Source: Schistosoma haematobium
Taxonomy: Eukaryota > Platyhelminthes > Trematoda > Strigeidida > Schistosomatidae
Reading direction: 5' to 3'
Assembly: GCF_000699445.3 (NCBI RefSeq)
Contig: NC_067196.1
Location: 34,120,616-34,184,615 of the forward strand
Length of the DNA: 64,000 nucleotides
Shown: in pieces, positions 24,361-37,099 of the stretch
Numbering within the stretch: the stretch's first letter is position 1
Layout: every line of letters starts with the position of its first letter
Made by a program: the position numbers and the translations under genes
The notes under the pieces: generated by a model
Told to the model about the DNA's origin: nothing
The model's database searches: none
What the model saw: the letters and a program-made list of their open reading frames with translations, nothing else

Positions 24361-24615
24361 CTTATTTATTTATTTATTTGAATGCATAAATATTGGTTCA
24401 AGGGGGCACCAAATATATATGCGCCACGCAAAACAATGAGAATTCGAAGGGAAAAAAGAAGGTAAGGAGCATTAAAAAAAAGAACAATAACGAACAGATT
24501 AGTGTAAGGTAGTGTAATAATAATAATGGGGGAAACGGAAAGGTACAATCAGAAGAAATCTTTGAGTTAAAGAAGAAACAACCACTTTTTATGAAGAAAG
24601 TAAAAGGAGATTACA
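24361..24615 (-). repeat. 3' end of a dispersed retroelement, inverted copy of 16195-16442
   Basis: TATTTATTTATTTGAATGC, then the ATTGGTTCAAGGGGGCACC and ATATATATGCGCCACGCA blocks. The further sequence to AGTGGTTGTTTCTT (in reverse) matches the copy in VANGL intron 1. Confidence 0.7.
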
Positions 24616-25900
24616 GCAGGATCGCCATTGGCTTCTATTCTGAGCCCTATCTGATAACGTCTCTAGCCACAGTGTTGCACCATCTCTAGGACCCCGGCCA
24701 GGGAGTCGTGAAGGACCAACACAAACCAGCCCTTTGCAGATTTCTTTCATACCACGACACCATGTCATACACTGACCACCCCTCCGCTTTTTCTAACCAG
24801 TCCCAGCGTCGGCAAATAATGCACGACGTGGAATTCCCTGGGACGACATTCGTAGAACATGTCCAAGCCACCGAAGTCGGTGTTTCGAAATGGTGACACC
24901 AATTGCATTATCGTCTCTGTGCCCACTTATATGAAGAAGTTAGAAGGCGGTTACAGAAGGACCCCCACTGATTTCTCTTATAAACCATATATAACGTATT
25001 AAGCCACTGCATTGTAATATTTCTGTAACCCCCGAACCAGTGAGTCGTGAAGAACTGACATGTTAGTCCTGTTCAAATTCCCTTAATACCATGGGACCAT
25101 GTCACAAACTGACAACCGCTTTTTCTAAGCAGTCCCAATATGGGTATATAATGTACGATAAAGTCGCTGGGATGGCATTCGTAAATTATATCCAGGCCAC
25201 CGAAGCCGATGTTTCAGGATGGTGACAACTACTGAATTCTTGTCAGTGCCCGGATACACGTTACCGAACTACCATATTACTAACATGGTGTCATTTCTGA
25301 ATGTCAACAATCCTTAGGAGACAAGCTAACATCACGACAGCACTAAAGATGCTCCTATGGGTATGAGCCGTTCTGGCTTTCACCACCTGCACTTACACAG
25401 TGACCCAGATACACAAACTGTGCGACTACTTCCAACTTCTTCCTACCAAGAGTAAGCAGGCGTAGGTTCCTATCAGTTCGTGCACTTAGCATCCTGTACC
25501 TGGAAGATTCAAAGAACATACCATACCGACGGACACCCATTGCTAACTGATTAAATGTGGATTGCATGGATTAAGTATCATTGCGCACTTAGACAATATT
25601 TTCACCGTACTCGAAATAAAAACAATTTAGATCCAGGTAACAGATCCACACCACTACCTACTTCCATTAGAGCTGTTTTCAGAACGTCATCTATAGCAAA
25701 GTTAAAGAGTAATGGTGGGGTTGGATAACTGCTAAACTCCACTACTGAAATAAAACAATGGATGTGGTTGTATACCCTTACTCTGCCTAAGGTGTTTGTG
25801 AACAGCCTTTAAGATGTTGATAAACCTCTGTAACAAACAATCACAGACCACAGTCATGTATAACGAATCGGCGACCTTGATATCAAGAAAAACAAAGGTT
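24616..25900 (-). mobile_element. Degraded RTE-like element with duplicated C-terminus
   Basis: Minus-strand remnants run from RT (about 25830-25630, FNFAIDDVLKTAL) through the block at 25567-25355 (RNLRLLTLGRKKLEVVAQF, YLGHCVSAGGE). They end in the C-terminal block at 24871-24686 (GRCW-like RAGLCW..PWPG). The C-terminal block occurs twice, at about 24621-24925 and 24965-25250, and the two copies are clearly diverged. Numerous stops are present. Confidence 0.7.
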
Positions 25901-26364
25901 GTTAACCTGTAATAAGTATTGTGGTGTTATAATATTTAGTGGACGGTTGATATGATCAGTGGATGGCTCAAAATCGATCAAAATGGCGTAGGTGTATACA
26001 CTCTCTGTCTTCCCTTAAACCATGAGATTAAAAGCGCTTTATACATTTATTTCTACGAACTAATTCTTTCTTCCTGTATTATACAGAACCTTTTATTTAT
26101 TGCTACTATTGAAGTAACTACCATGAACTCGGTGTTTATCTTGTGCTAATGAGATGTGGCAACTTGGATCGATGCACACATGCGTTTGGCCCTAGGTTGT
26201 AGCTGACTGACTGACTGATGATTAATGCATTTATGACCAAAAGGAAAACCACCCCGCTCCCCGCGAATTAGTCTTTCATGGGCTTTTAACAATCTGAGAA
26301 GTATGGCGGAACCCAATCGTTTTGACGCAACAGGAAGTAGACTTAACCCGAGATAGTTGTCTCA

Positions 26365-26860
26365 TATTTATTTATTTATATATTTCAACACATAAATATT
26401 GGTACAAGAGGCCATCAAATATATATGCGCCACACCATATTTGTGTGTATGTGGGCTGTGATACTGCCCGAGTGCCCAAACCGAAGCAGGTGGTTATCTT
26501 AGGGGGCCACATCCCGAGCCTTTGACCTAAAGGTCTAAACCACAAGGCAGTGGAGCATTGTGAGGAGATGCATTCTCATGATAGCCGGTGACCAACGATT
26601 GGTTCATACGCCATTTGTTCCCGCAGGATACTGGAGCCCATGTGCACTATTGATTTGGAATCCGGTTAAAGCGCCGGACATTGGCCTTTCGTCCTCTCAT
26701 TTTCGTAAACAACACCCCCTCCAAGAGAAGGCAGTGAGTAGGACTTCCCTGGCAGAGGCTGTATACGCGTGGTCGCGTGAGAGCACTTCGAGAGGGAGGG
26801 AGGGCCCACCCCACTCTCGACCATACCAGGGCATTACAACGATCGCCTCATTCCAAGATG
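26365..26860 (-). repeat. SINE-like repeat, copy 2
   Basis: It begins with TTATTTATTTATATATTTC and ATTGGTACAAGAGGCCATCA, then the shared blocks GGTGGTTATCTTAGGGGGCC, GGTTCATACGCCATTTGTTC and GTGAGTAGGACTTCCCTGGC. It is inverted relative to copy 1 and parallel to the copy at 60.1 kb. Confidence 0.7.
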
Positions 26861-26913
26861 TTGAAACAAACCCTATTTCCCAAAGCTTCCCAAAAATGTA
26901 TTCAACCTCCTGA

Positions 26914-29099
26914 CCAGAAGATCACCATCGTTAGAAAGAACTGGGAGTAGGTCGTCTTAGTCTAACGACATGTAACGCTCCGAGAGTTAGGAGGTGCTTG
27001 CGAACTCCTGCCTCGTAGGGTAGGTTAGTCGTCACGGGTTAAATCAACCGACATCGCTGGAGTAACAGGCCAGCTGAAATGCCACTTAAAAACTGCCCAC
27101 TGTCCTAGACGTCTCTGGATGTTGGCAAGTGGCGCTCCGTCAACTTCAAAAATTGTTCTACTCATACCGGGCTTCCAGTTGCGAGTGCTTCAGATGAGTT
27201 GAAACAACTTTCGGCAACTATCAGATGTAGCAGCTGGTTCCAATTCGATACCGCACTTTGGCCACCAGGTTCCTCAGTCTTTATGCAGACTTCATGATAT
27301 TTCTTTACGTAAGTATCATCAAACTTTGATTCGTCGGGGCAAACTGACATGCTTGAGGGAGCTGTAAAGAACCTGTAAAAACTTCGTGCTCATAAGTGGT
27401 ACGTCTGCTAAAACACAAGAGATGTGACTCGCCGTTTTCATGGTGTCATCCAAATGCATCTAGCATTCATCTACACATTGCGGAGGACTGGTTACTAGTC
27501 TTGAATCTAACCCAATATGCTATTTAGTGGTAACGGAAGCTACAGCCAATTTGGTTCCATCAATTCTTTTGGATCGAGACATTAGCTGACCACAGAAACG
27601 TAAAACAAACTTGGCACAAACCGAATCATGTTTAGAATCCGAATAGATACAACAAAAAGATCTGAAGTCGTGTGCACAACCGTGCTAAAAGTAGCTGATC
27701 GAGATATGATCAATTTAATCCTAGTCTTGAATTGCAGGCGGACCCCGAGTAACATATTAGTGTTAACTGTGCCGCAAGTTGTTGCTGACCAGAAACAGTT
27801 TGCGGTCTGAGCGAAGTTACAGGAGACGGTCACCGTTATCCGACCTGTCCTATTGGCCACCCACGCGACTCTTATCTGTGAATAGATGTCCGGCTAATAA
27901 TACACCTTACATGGACTACAAAGGATATGTGATGAGTCACTTATTTCGAAACTTCCGCAGCCAATTACTACGGAACAGCCAGATAGACTAAAGTACGAGC
28001 ACTAAACCGTACAGTATAATTGCCCTTACGTGGAAAACGAGGTGTACGAACAACAGAGCATTAGAGACCAGCTTTACCCCCTTTACAATGACCACTCATT
28101 CTTTCCAGAGGTAGGGAAACTTTTACTTACGACAACCATGTGGATTTTGCCACCCATTAACCTACAGAACTGGCAAAACTGCAAAGTTAACGTGGCTGAA
28201 GACTTTAGTAAGTATAGTTGGGAAAGATAATGGTATAGACATTCTGCAATTATCTAAACTCCAATCGCTAAGACCATTCCAAATACAATTCTTACATGTA
28301 ATGCCCTGTAATAAGCTTTTGTTTAGATCAACACTAAGGGGTCACTTGTTGTTTAGATAGTCAAAATGACACCAATACTGTAACCAGCTGATTTTCGAGC
28401 AAATATGTAGCCGATTGTCCCAACTGGCTTATAGATTGTAAACATAGGTCATCCAGTGTGAACCTAAGCTATACTCAGTATGTGCAAGTTAACAAGAAAT
28501 GGTATCGTGAGCTTCCTTTTGCTGACAAACATTATGCACTAACAGACAGAATTACGCCAAATTTCCGATAGGTGAGATTAACAGTATTTGAAACCGGGAG
28601 GAATTGATCTGTGAGACGTCAACTACTCCTTTACATTGCTAGGACTTATAATCCGATGAAATTTTCGAATGAAAACCTAACATGTCATTTATCTTCATGC
28701 TAACGAAAGGGGATTCTTCTACGAGTTTGAGGACCAGTTCCAACGAAAGGACACCACATGTAGATTATGAGAAAGTCCACTTACAAACAATAATATTATG
28801 GTCCAGTCTCCTACAAACACAGATAGAATTATCTACTTCAACATGAAGATAACCTATTCGTTGATTTTTAATATCAATATTTAAAAGACGACATCAACCA
28901 TAAACAAGAACCCATTAGTGCTTACCGCCTTGCAATCGAAAGTACTCTCCCGCGTAGTATGACCTTCGAGGAGATATCCTCAATATCCAATATCTGAATA
29001 TTGCCAACCAATCCTACACTTCAGGTTCAAGCATCAATTCAGATTTCAAATCATGGTTTTTTAGTGAGGATAGGGAGCCAAACGAATCTGATGAAAGTG
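26914..29099. other. Non-coding stretch, no recognisable feature
   Basis: Base composition is more even than the AT-rich flanks and several short open frames occur, but none resembles a known family and none shows splice context. It may be old retroelement sequence. Confidence 0.4.
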
Positions 29100-29700
29100 T
29101 AAATACACATTCAGGTAGTATGGTCACTTCGCCGAGCGTTCAAATCTTTTGACGAGGAAACAATTCGAATTTTATGTCCCATATATGTAAGACCACATTT
29201 ACAGTACTGTATCCAAGCAGCTAGCCCGTGTCTGGTGAAGGATACTAACTCCCTTGAGCGTGTCCAGCGTGTGGGAACGAAATTAGTGAAGGGTCTTTCT
29301 AGACCCCATTACGATGAGCGTTTAAAACGCCTAAATCTTTTCCCCTTGTCGTATCGTAGGACACGAGGTGACCTTATACTGGCATTTCGTATCTTTAATT
29401 GGGACTTGGGTGTTAATATGTCTTATCTTTTCGCTCCCTCTAGCACTAATAATCTCCGAGGTCATAGCAAGAAGGTTCATAAACCACGGTCTAATAAACT
29501 TAAAGTGGGGTCCCGTTTTTCTCATCGAGTAGTCAATGATTGGAACGCCTTACCTGAACAAGTGGTATCAGCCCCACCAGTGAATACTTTCAAGAAGAAG
29601 CTGGACCTTCACTGGAAATCAATGTGTCAGGATTAATACAGGTTCACCAACCTACTATCCTTATTACTGAAGACTGAAGACTGACTGAAGACTGATCTTC
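29100..29700 (+). mobile_element. 3' end of a CR1-like LINE
   Basis: An uninterrupted plus-strand frame from about 29115 to the stop at 29634-29636 encodes the C-terminal part of a CR1-like reverse transcriptase. It has RRAFKSFDEETIRIL, VRPHLQYCIQAASPCL, SLERVQRVGTKLV, LNLFPLSYRRTRGDLILAF, LRGHSKKVHKPRSNKL and FSHRVVNDWNALPEQVVSAP. The same blocks occur in the element at the right end of the window. A short GACTGAA-type tandem tail follows at about 29664-29695. Confidence 0.85.
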
Positions 29701-29749
29701 CAAGAGTCAAATTGTTCAAATGGTTCTGAACAGAATAAAAGAAGCTTTC

Positions 29750-30440
29750 GCTTTACGTGTTTCCATATCTAGTAGCAGTCATTTGAAGGTCACCATTAAG
29801 ACGCCTGCGTAAAGGTTCAGTGATTGGCTGTGCTCTTCATAAGACTTGAAGTTGAGTCCCCGAACTGACTTCGTAGATCACCGTTGGACACGTCCCAGAG
29901 TATCTTTATCCTTTTAGAGTGAGGGAGGAAATACTATGTTCCCGTACTCTAAGCGGAGAGGAGTAAAACTGTTGAAAATCAGGTGAAAAGTTTTTCCGTC
30001 GAGCGTTACCAGTGCAAGATTTGCTCGGAAGGCATTTTTGCCGCAGTGAGCGTAAGAATTAACATCATAAAGTACCAACACTCCTAGATCATTTCCAACT
30101 TACGACACCTCTAGAGATGGTTACCTATGTTGCAGTTGTAGTTTGCAACATGCCTCAGACGGACTACTCTACACTTTGAAGTGTTAAGGGTAAGTCAGTT
30201 GTTATCTCCCCAACTTTGAAGTCGAGTCAGATCCTCCCGAAGTGCCAGTATATCCTTTTGGTTGCATAATTTCCTCTAGAGTTTCACATCGTCGGCAAAA
30301 ATTAATAAATCCGATAATATCTGCTGTGGAAGATCACTTGTGTAGGTCAAGAAAACAAGTGATTCTAATAGTATACCCTGGGGAACCCCACAAGATCATT
30401 TCACAGCCTGAGAAGTATTGAACCCGGGTTTTTCTGACCT
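29750..30440 (-). mobile_element. Degraded LINE reverse transcriptase
   Basis: Minus-strand fragments read GVPQGILLESLVFLTYTSDL at about 30410-30345, LLIFADDVKL (an FADD catalytic motif) at about 30312-30275, then RLEYGNIVFPPS near 29950. The order matches a CR1-type RT and C-terminus. It lies head to head with the 3' end at 29100-29700 and has many stops. Confidence 0.65.
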
Positions 30441-32339
30441 GGTTAAAATAAATGAGATGATAAACCATGTCCACTGTGGTTTTCTAGTATACTATAGGCC
30501 TTTGAATTAACTTCACAAACAATGACGAGGATGAAATACAAATCTTCAACTGATCTCATATATTATACTTGAGCTAACCCGTCTAAGTAACTGACTTAAT
30601 AAGGACGTAAAAGCATAATAGTGATGCCAAATGGATACATATAATTCCGAATGAAACAAACTGTGTCTGAACAATGCTTTACCTACTAGTTACAGTTACA
30701 ACAAACTTGTGTGATCGATTGATTGTTGAAAAAGAGCTCCTGATAAAAAAATAAGCGTACTGTTCCAGGTGGAGTTTAATTTTTCGAGCCAGATGGTTTG
30801 GTCATGGAGCTTTCATTTTTCTTCTGAAAAACATCGGGAGGAACGTCGGATAGAGGCGAAACATTTCAGCTCCTAAGCTTTGACTCACACCTCGTCCTTT
30901 TGACCTCAATATTAATCAGTTATTGCTGACCTTTACCCTGCCGTTATCTGCATCTTTTCCGCCATCGTATCCCTCTACAACCTGATTCTTCGTGAAAAAT
31001 GCTGAGATCTTGAACAAAGGGAGCGAACAACGGTTTCCAGCATTTTATTTATAAATTATTACATTAATTCGTAGCTAGAGATAATTCTCTTTAGGACTGA
31101 ATATCGCTACACTCTTCAATCTTAACCGATACCAGTTTTTCTTTTTCTTATGTGCCTTATACATTATTCTTCTTGATGGTCTGATCCTGAATGTAGACAC
31201 TTCTGGATTGCTTTAATGTACAAGGCACTTCTTTACATAAGATCTCTTGATTAGAATGTTTGAACGTTCACATTTTTGTTCTATTTTGCATTTGTGCATA
31301 TATCTACATACTAAATGTCTATTAAAATTTTCCTACCATTTCCCCTATTGCATTTGCCATCTTCATTAATGTACAATGCATCCTCGCATTTAGTCCAAAC
31401 AGAGGTCTTAATTCCCAAATTACCCTGGGCCCTCTACTTTGACATTAGCACCACTGTTTCTATTTCAGCACTTTTTCTTTGGTCGGTCGGATATTAATCA
31501 TTTACGAATCATGCCTCAGAAAACATTTGAAGCTTTTACATTCAGGCGTCCTGCCTAACATCACGAAAGGAAACGACCTAATAGTAACATGGACACGGTT
31601 TTCACGACTCGTGCTACTCGATTGACCTAGTAATAGACAAGCTTTTTCCAGTTCTTAGTGTCACACCCATCTTTGAATACGGTATTTTACTTTACAGCGA
31701 TTGCAGGTACAATGACTTCATGAAAATTGAAGATTCAGGGATGACTAACTAAAATTGTTCTGGATTATTTCGACAACTCAAGTTAGAACCTCTCTGTATC
31801 AGGAGGATCGACTCTAACTATATCTTTAGCTACGGGCTCATAAATGGTATTTCTTACTCTTCGACATCCACTCCTACGTATTCTGTCAACATCGTACAAC
31901 CTGAGCAACGAAGATAATATTCTATCAACTCCGAGAAACTACACAAAGTTACGCCAAAATCTTCGTTATTCGCCATTGAACCACGTGGAACTAACTTCGA
32001 GCGAACCTCTGTTGCAATATTACCAGAATCCATTTCAAGGGTCTCCTTGGTAACTTTCTGAAAGTGGTTTGTATCACCAATTATATATTGGTGAGATTAC
32101 CAAATATTTGCACGGACAAGGTCTTGTATCTATTTGACTGAATGTGAAGTAGAACCTTTGAAACTTTGTTTGTTGATCTAATTTTTTTCATGCCAATGTT
32201 CACCGTCCACCTATGTTTATACTTACCGTAATCATGATTGATCCCTTAACAAATTGTTTTTTCCGCCCTCTCTTTTTCTTCTGCACAAATTTTGCTTCTA
32301 GCCATCCAAAGCTTATCATTAAATAAACAACCCAATATA
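30441..32339. other. Non-coding stretch, no recognisable feature
   Basis: No gene, RNA or repeat family was recognised on either strand. Confidence 0.4.
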
Positions 32340-33390
32340 CTCATGGTTTGCTTCGTTCTTAACAAAACGTAAACAGATGGTGAAGTACAATGACTGTCTC
32401 TCATCACCTAGACCAATAACTAGTGGGATCATCCAGGGAGGCGTATTAGGTCCACTCTTGTTCCTTATGTATATAAACGATATATGTGACATGAAATTTG
32501 GGAAACCATACTTATGTACTGATGACCTCAAAATAGTACACAGCTATAAGCCCGAGACTCTAAGTGAGTGTATCCCTGATCCAAAATGACCTCAATAATT
32601 CAAATATCTGGAGTGAAAAATGGCAATTACCAATCAACCCCAACAAGTGCGGGATCTTGCAGTTAGGAAAGCATCCCTATAAACTGCAACTTTACTTAAA
32701 TAAAAGTAGGGTCAAGACACTCAAATCAGTACACTATCTAGGAATTAATTACACAGGAAGCCTGGACTTTGAAGGACATACCTCTTCTATTATTTTCAAT
32801 TGTAGACGGCTAATTGGTTTCATCTTGAGAAATTTCTCCATAACAGAGGCTAAACTTACTCTCTACCAAATATGTGTACGACCTTCCCTTGAATAAAGCA
32901 CTTTTATCTTCTCTAATATGAATACCACAGACAAGAGTAGAAGACGTTCAAAGACGCTTCACACTCTAACTTCTAGGAATTAACTCCAGTCTCGATTACA
33001 CAGATAGATGTAAGCGCTTCTCTCTAAAGCCTTTATGGCACCGTAGGCTAAGGAACAATTTAACATTTCTCTAAAAAGCGATATATGGACACTCATTTCT
33101 AACCTCCTGCCCGACTATGATCCACGACCCAGCCTATAGACAAAGAAACAACGCATATACACTACTTACCGTAAAACACCAAAAACAAATGCGTTGTACG
33201 TTTTTTACAGTACTGTATAATTTATTGTAAAACAGGTTGACAATACCTATCGGTAACTGCAACATTTTTACCAGATTCAAAAAGCTAATAACCCTGTTAC
33301 TAAACTCTAAAGAGCTTCAACTATTCCCTGACCAACCAAGGCCGATCATACGAAGCTCAAAATGTTCTAAAGTCTTATGAGTTGCTCAGT
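32340..33390 (+). mobile_element. Degraded non-LTR reverse transcriptase, 3' half
   Basis: Frames 32377-32589 and 32564-32896 are offset by a frameshift. They encode SGIIQGGVLGPLLFLMYIND, a catalytic-site relic LCTDDLKIV, then NIWSEKWQLPINPNKCGILQ. Further eroded C-terminal blocks follow (VEDVQRRFT at about 32935, LKPLWHRRLRNNLTFL at about 33025, KKLITLLLNSKELQLF at about 33277). It is a different LINE family from the RTE and CR1-like copies. Confidence 0.75.
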
Positions 33391-34467
33391 GTTTTATTTT
33401 CCTTACCCTGAAAATTTTGCAATATTATACTCTTTCATATCCTTTGATTTGCTATCACTCCTTACCATCTTTAAACCACACATAATCTAACCTGCTTTTT
33501 TTAAATTTTACCATTAGTTATCTTCATGACGCTGTGATATACTAAATGGATATCTGACCCATAATACAATTGCTTTAACCATCTGATTTGCTTGTAACAT
33601 GGAACTAGTAGAGACAGTGTATTGCAACTATGGGCTTTGATTAAAGCAATATGAATACTAACCACAAACGTAACGGAGCCTAGCGACACAAGAGGAGGGA
33701 GGATGGCGTTACTGACCAGCAAACACGATGGGGGTGAGACAGCTCCAATCCATCCATGTCTGTGCGGTAGAACATTTTGTTTAATTACGGCTGCTTATGA
33801 TCTACTGCAACGTCACGAACTAATGGTACTGCAAAATACCTCATTAAATCGTGTTTAGAACGGTGACTTGGTTTCACTCCCTACCGAGTAATCCTATTGC
33901 AGGCAAACTAAACAATTCGCTAAAACCGAAGCCTATTCAAGACCGTATAAAATCTAAAAAAAGGTCTCAAGTAGCTTCGACAAAAAAGAGGAGACAGCCA
34001 TTTGTGTGTCAAAATACTGTTTTCAGCACTATATTTTATAGCTACACATAATCACATACTCTCGGCTTCTTTCTGAAACATCTCCGTTTGTCAGTTGTTT
34101 ATCCACTCATAAATTAAGTTATGAGTGTAAACAATTGTTTACAATTATTTTCATTAGTATATTTGAATACCACACCCCCTTAGTCATTATTACTGTATTG
34201 TATTATCTGAAGACTAACTAAAATTCAGTTTGTTTATGAGGGACAGTATGAATTTTATCTACCAATTCACCACAAATTTATATTTTGTTAAGCACTGTTG
34301 AAGTTTTATACTCAGTTGCTTCGCTGCTCCTTTTCTACATGTTTTGGCACTAATTTCAGAGCGAATAGCCATGGAACATCGTCTTACACCAAGAATATAA
34401 ATCTGGCGCGTGTCTGTCAAGATCACGGCTTTTACCAAGTCATACAATTGTCACACTTTTACACGTA
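33391..34467. other. Non-coding stretch, no recognisable feature
   Basis: AT-rich sequence without a supported gene or repeat. Confidence 0.4.
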
Positions 34468-34890
34468 TACTTGTGGAATTATAGTCTACTATGATATTAG
34501 TTCCACTCTAATAGTAGACTTAATCCGAAGATTGTAGATTTGTCATGATGTAACTGCTTAATCTATAAGTTCTTACGTGGAAGTCACATCATTGTCTACA
34601 CCAACTAATTCCATCGTAACAATCACCAATACATGACAGAGGACAAGCTTAGGCTAGAGATAGAACAATATATTTAATATAAATAGAAGATATAAGGTAA
34701 CATTCAACTAGGACCATGTCTGCAAGATCGAGCCATACCATCCGATCAACTCGAATTAATTCAATTCGCTGTTCCCGCCTCCTCCAACTTTAGGTTTTTC
34801 TCCGCATCAAATATTTAATATCTATTTTCTCAGATGTCTCGTGCTTAGGTTTGAGGATTGTATGGTTATGGCCTAATGCCACTACATACT
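34468..34890 (+). mobile_element. Solo LTR with 4-bp duplication TACT
   Basis: The LTR is 34472-34886 (415 bp), beginning TGTGG and ending CCACTACA. It is flanked by TACT at 34468-34471 and 34887-34890. It is about the same length as, and clearly homologous along its whole extent to, the LTRs at 40191 and 43413, but more diverged. No internal region is attached, which fits LTR-LTR recombination. Confidence 0.85.
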
Positions 34891-34929
34891 CTTAATCAAC
34901 AAGTCCAGTACGTAATAAATTACCTGATG

Positions 34930-35335
34930 AATCCGTAGAATTATGGTCTAGTTCGATATTAGCATTGCTATAATAATAGGCCTAATCACAGAATTGTAGA
35001 TTTGTCATGATGTGAAAACCTAATCTCTGATATCTTACGTGGAAGCCACGACATTGTCTATTCTGACTGATCGTATCGTAAAAATCAGCTATATGACGTC
35101 CAACATTTCTGAATAACACATTTGCGCTGAGCAGAAAATGATATATTTAATACAAGATTCAACAGGTTTTGCAGAAGAACCACGTTTTCATGGCTGATTC
35201 ATAACATCCTCAGTTCATTTCCCTGTGTTCATCATTTACAACCGCCTCTAGGTGTTACATGTTGAATGTCATTCTCATTAATAACATGTTCAGCTTCAAG
35301 AATCGTGTAGTCAGGAATCAATACCACTACAAATC
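34930..35335 (+). mobile_element. Second, older solo LTR with 4-bp duplication AATC
   Basis: The LTR is 34934-35331 (398 bp, with the 5' TG mutated to CG), ending CCACTACA and flanked by AATC on both sides (34930-34933, 35332-35335). It is the most diverged member of the same LTR family and lies only 43 bases from its neighbour. Confidence 0.75.
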
Positions 35336-37099
35336 TCCATTAACACTCCATTGTAAAAATTTCCTAATTTACTAACGCCGCCTATTAAAAATTTCACTTG
35401 GTCGGCACGCTGTATGTGGGGCCTTCTTAGAAACCTTGCCGTATAATATTGACCGTACTTGTAAAAATGGGGAGTACCGGCTCTGTCGTAAATATGTATT
35501 ATTACACGCCTTTCTCAAAATCACGGATCTATGGATCGATAATCGCCATCCTCGCTTTAAAATACCGCGAGAAGCATGTGATAGCTGTGTTTGAATGACT
35601 TGGTCAAAACGGAAAAGACGCACATTTAACACCAACTGAAGAAAAGGTGGACGCAATAAAATGTCATATCATACCGAATCGCTTAACACAATTTTGAAAT
35701 TTTTGGCTCAGAATAACTCCAGATTCAACAGGTGCCTCCAAAGGAAATATATTAATCAAGTTGAGGCAAACAAAGAATTCATTGAAACCCGATGACACTA
35801 ACTATTCTCGTCCAAAAGTTTGACACCTATAATTTGCATTGCAGCTTAGAAAAAATACATGACACGTGATTGGCAGAAATAATATGGTATTGGATGAATT
35901 GTGGCAACTGAAAACAAGTATAATTCAACAATCATTTAAAAATTTCAAAGAGTTGAGAGACAAGAAAGAACAGGAGTTTCAACATCAATATCAGCAAAGA
36001 ACTATAGTCTCAAAATTAAACAGCTTTATTATTATTATTATTCACAAACATCTTATGGGCAAATAAGTGTTGTGAAGAAACCATTTCGGGTTTGTTCAAA
36101 AATGCAATAATACACAAGTTTCAATAATGTTAGCATTAAATTCATCATATTTGAAAAAAGAGAGTAATAACAATAAAATATTAATAATAAATCAGGTTCT
36201 GTGTAATTGAAAAGAATACTGAATTAATTTTAAAGAAGGAAAGAGGGAAAATAAGGGAATAGAAATGAAGGGGACGTGAAATACTCAAGTAGTTTAATAG
36301 GCGTGGTTATGAACACAGAACACGAATAAACGACTATGTATATACGGTCAAATTAGCAACAAAAATAAAATCGAAAATAATTGGGAAAAATAACTTTTAA
36401 CTGCAGCAAGATATGACGCTAGAACAAATGTTTGTGCAGTTATAGTTTGGAGTGATGTTATGAAAGTATCATTTAAGTGGAAACGATAATGAAATATCAA
36501 TATGTACGAGTCATATATGCAAAGTGAACGTAAAACGAGTCTGAGATAATATAAGTGTAACATAAGTTATCGTCTTAATTACGATCTTCGTAATCTCAAG
36601 AATGATATTTATTTATTTAGGAAAAAGAGAGAGAAGAGGAGTGGGTACCTAGTGAAAAGGTTCACCCACGATAATAATAATTGTGTAATGAATATTGACT
36701 TTAGAAGGAAACCAACAATTTATAAAAATAAAATAAATCTTTCAATGCACTCTGATAAATACATGTAGATTTATGTAATAGTACACAGAGTGAAACGGTA
36801 CATTAGTATGAACATGTGTGCAATAATAATTAGGAATGATGCTATGAAAGTCACAATTAATTTCAAAGGACAATCAAAAATGAAATGTGTTTAGAAGCAT
36901 AAGAAGAGATAAAAAGAATAACTGATGTATCGGGGGACCAATTACTTGCTGGCTGCAGCACTGAACATGAGTTGCTATGTCCTTTTTTCCTGATACTATG
37001 AAAAAATTCGTATCTAATAATTTTCATTCCTTATGTCACCTTGATATAAGAGCCTCGACCAAGCTGACAATTTTAGATATACCTGGAATAAGTTGCATG
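35336..37099. other. Non-coding stretch with a faint local duplication
   Basis: No gene is supported. A short region near 36420-36560 resembles 36800-36900 (around GTGATGTTATGAAAGTATCA versus ATGATGCTATGAAAGTCACA), suggesting an old duplication with a spacing of about 390 bases. A 94-codon open frame at 35656-35372 (-) has no recognisable family. Confidence 0.35.

Noticed and set aside
27162..27860. Minus-strand frames of 62 and 92 codons
   Set aside because: No recognisable domain, no splice context and no support from neighbouring frames. Left as unassigned sequence.
35372..35656. 94-codon minus-strand frame beside the solo LTR
   Set aside because: Checked for gag, zinc-knuckle or protease motifs and found none convincing.
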